Positions 62,304 to 64,000 of a stretch of DNA of 64,000 nt are shown in pieces. A program made the position numbers and the translations under genes. The stretch is taken from positions 70,682 through 134,681 of the forward strand of contig DASPPB010000006.1 of NCBI GenBank assembly GCA_035625725.1. Direction: 5' to 3'. Numbering within the stretch: the stretch's first letter is position 1; each line of letters starts with the position of its first letter. Below the pieces are notes generated by a model that saw only the letters and a list, made by a program, of their open reading frames with translations, was not told where the DNA came from and ran no database searches. The DNA comes from GJ-E10 sp035625725 (GTDB lineage: Bacteria > Pseudomonadota > Gammaproteobacteria > Burkholderiales > Burkholderiaceae_F).

Positions 62304-63302
62304 CTAGTCGACCAATTTCACCAGTTGCTTGCCGAAATTGCGACCTTCGAGCATCCCCAAGAAAGCCCCCGGCGCGTTTTCCAGGCCCTGCACCACCGAT
62401 TCCCGATATCGGATAGCGCCGCTGGCAACACCCGCGCCGAGTTCCTCGAGAGCCTGTGGCCAAAGATCGAGGTGCTCGGAAATTATGAAACCCTGGAGCT
62501 TCAGGCGGCTGATGAGCAGCCAGCGGGGATTGGAAATGGGGATCGGCGCACCGTTGTAGCCCGCAATCAATCCGCACAATGCGATGCGGCCCGACGCGTT
62601 CATCCGCGGCAGCACCGCATCGAGCACCGCACCGCCCACATTCTCGAAGTAACCGTCAATGCCATTGGGACAGGCTTCTTTGAGCTGCGCCCCGGGGTCA
62701 CCGCTCTTGTAGTCGACGCAGGCATCCATGCCCAGCTCCTGGACTACGAAGCGGCACTTTTGGGCACCGCCCGCGATGCCAACGGCACGGGCGCCGGCGC
62801 GCTTAGCAAGCTGCCCGACGATCATTCCCACGGCACCGCTTGCGGCCGACACCGCCACGGTCTCGCCTGCCCGCGGTTGAATAATCCGGTTCAATCCGTA
62901 CCAGGCGGTCACACCGGGCATGCCCACCGCTCCGAGGTACGATGACAGCGGAATCGCCCGGGTGTCGAGTTTGCGCAAGCCGCTGCCATCGGAGAGGCCG
63001 TATTCCTGCCAGCCGAAAGTGCCCAGAACGGATGTGCCGACCGGCCAAGCCGGGTTGCGCGACTCGATGACGACGCCGGTCGTCTGTCCCTGCATTGTTT
63101 CGTTCAGAGCTTGCGGCGCTGCATACGAGCGGCTCTCCTCCATACGGCCCCGCATGTACGGATCGAGCGAAAGCCAGTGATTGCGCACGAGTACCTGACC
63201 CTGCGCCAAGACCGGCGTGTCCACCGTGTCGAGGCGGAAGTTCTCGACGGTCGCCTTGCCGGCGGGCCGGCTGGCGAGCACGATGCGGCGATTGCGTGGC
63301 AT
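62304..63302 (-). CDS. NADP-dependent medium-chain reductase (CurA/PTGR/leukotriene B4 dehydrogenase family)
   Basis: 332 residues from ATG 63302. Zinc-free MDR: VLVRNHWLSLDPYMRGRMEE, GMPGVTAWYGLNRIIQPRAG, AVSAASGAVGMIVGQLAKRA for NADP binding and VDGYFENVGG-like DGYFENVGGAVLDAVLPRM. These enzymes reduce alpha,beta-unsaturated ketones and aldehydes. It ends 95 bases before the SDR start, and the two could form one unit. Confidence 0.9.
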   Translation of the reverse strand: MPRNRRIVLASRPAGKATVENFRLDTVDTPVLAQGQVLVRNHWLSLDPYMRGRMEESRSYAAPQALNETMQGQTTGVVIESRNPAWPVGTSVLGTFGWQEYGLSDGSGLRKLDTRAIPLSSYLGAVGMPGVTAWYGLNRIIQPRAGETVAVSAASGAVGMIVGQLAKRAGARAVGIAGGAQKCRFVVQELGMDACVDYKSGDPGAQLKEACPNGIDGYFENVGGAVLDAVLPRMNASGRIALCGLIAGYNGAPIPISNPRWLLISRLKLQGFIISEHLDLWPQALEELGAGVASGAIRYRESVVQGLENAPGAFLGMLEGRNFGKQLVKLVD

Positions 63303-63783
63303 GTTCGTTCGCTCCTGTCCTCGGGTTGCTTCATCAGGCAAATGGCCCGGTGGTGGATCGTTCGCGCGCGACCGCTCTGGCGGCTGGGCGCCCGAGAGCG
63401 CACGGCCCGAGTCGCTGGCTGCGCCGTCACAGCTCTGTACCGATCAAACCAAAGCGTACTACGCGCCCGTGTCACTGGGTGGCTGCCCGCAAGGCCATTG
63501 CACGGGAAGCGCGATGCGCGCCGCGGACGTGACGGCGCGCTGCGCAGGCACGCGACGCCCCGCCGCGACTCGCGCAGGCCCCGACGCTCGAGCAGTGGGC
63601 TTGCAATTCCCGTGTCCGCACAGTGGGGAGCGCGCGCGGCCGACCGGGTGCACCGGCTGCTGGCACGAGCGAGCGGTGCGCCAGCCGCCCCCTCGCGCGC
63701 ATTGTCTTTGTGCGGATGGCAGCGCGTGCGCGGCGGCGAGTTGGTGTCAAAATTGGCCGACCTCAAGGTTCGGGAGAGGCACG
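63303..63783. other. Divergent intergenic region before the PEBP gene
   Basis: 481 GC-rich bases. The open frames on both strands have no domain. No promoter hexamers of good quality or repeats were recognised. It should contain the promoters of the MDR gene (-) and the PEBP gene (+). Confidence 0.45.
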
Positions 63784-64000
63784 ATGGCGGCGAAGCTCCA
63801 GATCGTTTCAAGTGCTTTTGCGCACGGGGCAAGCATTCCGCGGCAGTTCACTTGTCAAGGCGCAGACCACTCGCCGCCCCTGTCGTGGTCTGGCGTTCCC
63901 CACGCGGCCCGCTCGTTGGTGCTCATCGTGGATGACCCCGACGCGCCGGATCCGGTGGCGCCGAAAATGACCTGGGTGCACTGGGTGCTGTACAACCTGC
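63784..64000 (+). CDS. YbhB/YbcL family PEBP (Raf kinase inhibitor-like) protein, truncated by the window end
   Basis: 72 codons from ATG 63784 behind gggagaggc, running off the right edge. The PEBP fold is identified by FTCQGADHSPPLSWSGVP, then SLVLIVDDPDAPDP and WVHWVLYNL. These are ligand-binding proteins of unclear bacterial function. The N-terminus has no signal peptide, so the protein is likely cytoplasmic. Confidence 0.92.
   Translation, partial: MAAKLQIVSSAFAHGASIPRQFTCQGADHSPPLSWSGVPHAARSLVLIVDDPDAPDPVAPKMTWVHWVLYNL

Overview
The window is GC-rich chromosomal DNA with tightly packed operons. It looks like a proteobacterium, most likely a betaproteobacterium of the Burkholderiales/Rhodocyclales type. 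That placement is inferred from gene content: an MCE/MlaE transporter, a fluoride riboswitch before crcB, a fused korA with a flavoprotein electron branch, the hutF/hutG histidine pathway and a NodT-type RND pump. No rRNA, phage or CRISPR array was seen. One tRNA gene, tRNA-Lys(CTT), is present.

Layout from left to right. 1-2761 (-): STAS-MlaE permease, ATPase and MCE protein, the last cut by the window edge. 3088-7087: a small holin-fold membrane protein, an SLC13-type transporter, a fluoride operon (riboswitch, crcB, DUF190) and a PlsC-family acyltransferase. 7439-12950 (+): a four-gene 2-oxoacid:acceptor oxidoreductase operon with two flavoproteins. 13084-19493: a small secreted coiled-coil protein, lon behind a heat-shock promoter, a processive glycosyltransferase and a class V aminotransferase. 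20023-24086: a decayed IS630-type transposase, then an exported cluster (Tat metallophosphoesterase, SoxA/TsdA-like cytochrome c, DUF1566 protein, class I cytochrome c) behind a strong sigma-70 promoter and a structured leader. 24361-32365: acyl-CoA racemase/CoA-transferase, beta-lactamase-fold hydrolase, a periplasmic PaoABC-like molybdenum oxidoreductase and an exported nitroreductase. 32711-41000: Hsp20, a SnoaL-like protein, a secreted lipase, modBC without modA, a YyaL protein and a chromate transporter. 41049-47902: a complete five-enzyme histidine degradation locus in two divergent arms. 48028-58830: TPR membrane protein, glpD, tRNA-Lys, dctA, a small unknown protein and an RND efflux operon. 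58946-64000: YgiQ radical SAM protein, SDR, medium-chain reductase and a PEBP protein cut by the right edge.

The genes suggest a metabolically flexible respiratory heterotroph. Histidine becomes glutamate, dicarboxylates enter by DctA, 2-oxoacids can be oxidised with low-potential electron output, and glycerol-3-phosphate feeds the quinone pool. The envelope carries several exported redox enzymes. Apart from the HTH of a dead transposase, no conventional transcription factor was recognised in 64 kb. The visible regulation is a fluoride riboswitch with an RBS-masking stem, a sigma-32 promoter and a structured mRNA leader.

The best candidate for something undescribed is the 21.1-24.1 kb cluster. 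A Tat-exported calcineurin-fold hydrolase, the fold of SoxB, sits with a monoheme cytochrome that has the SoxA/TsdA-type candidate Cys ligand and with a small electron-carrier cytochrome, but no soxYZ is present.
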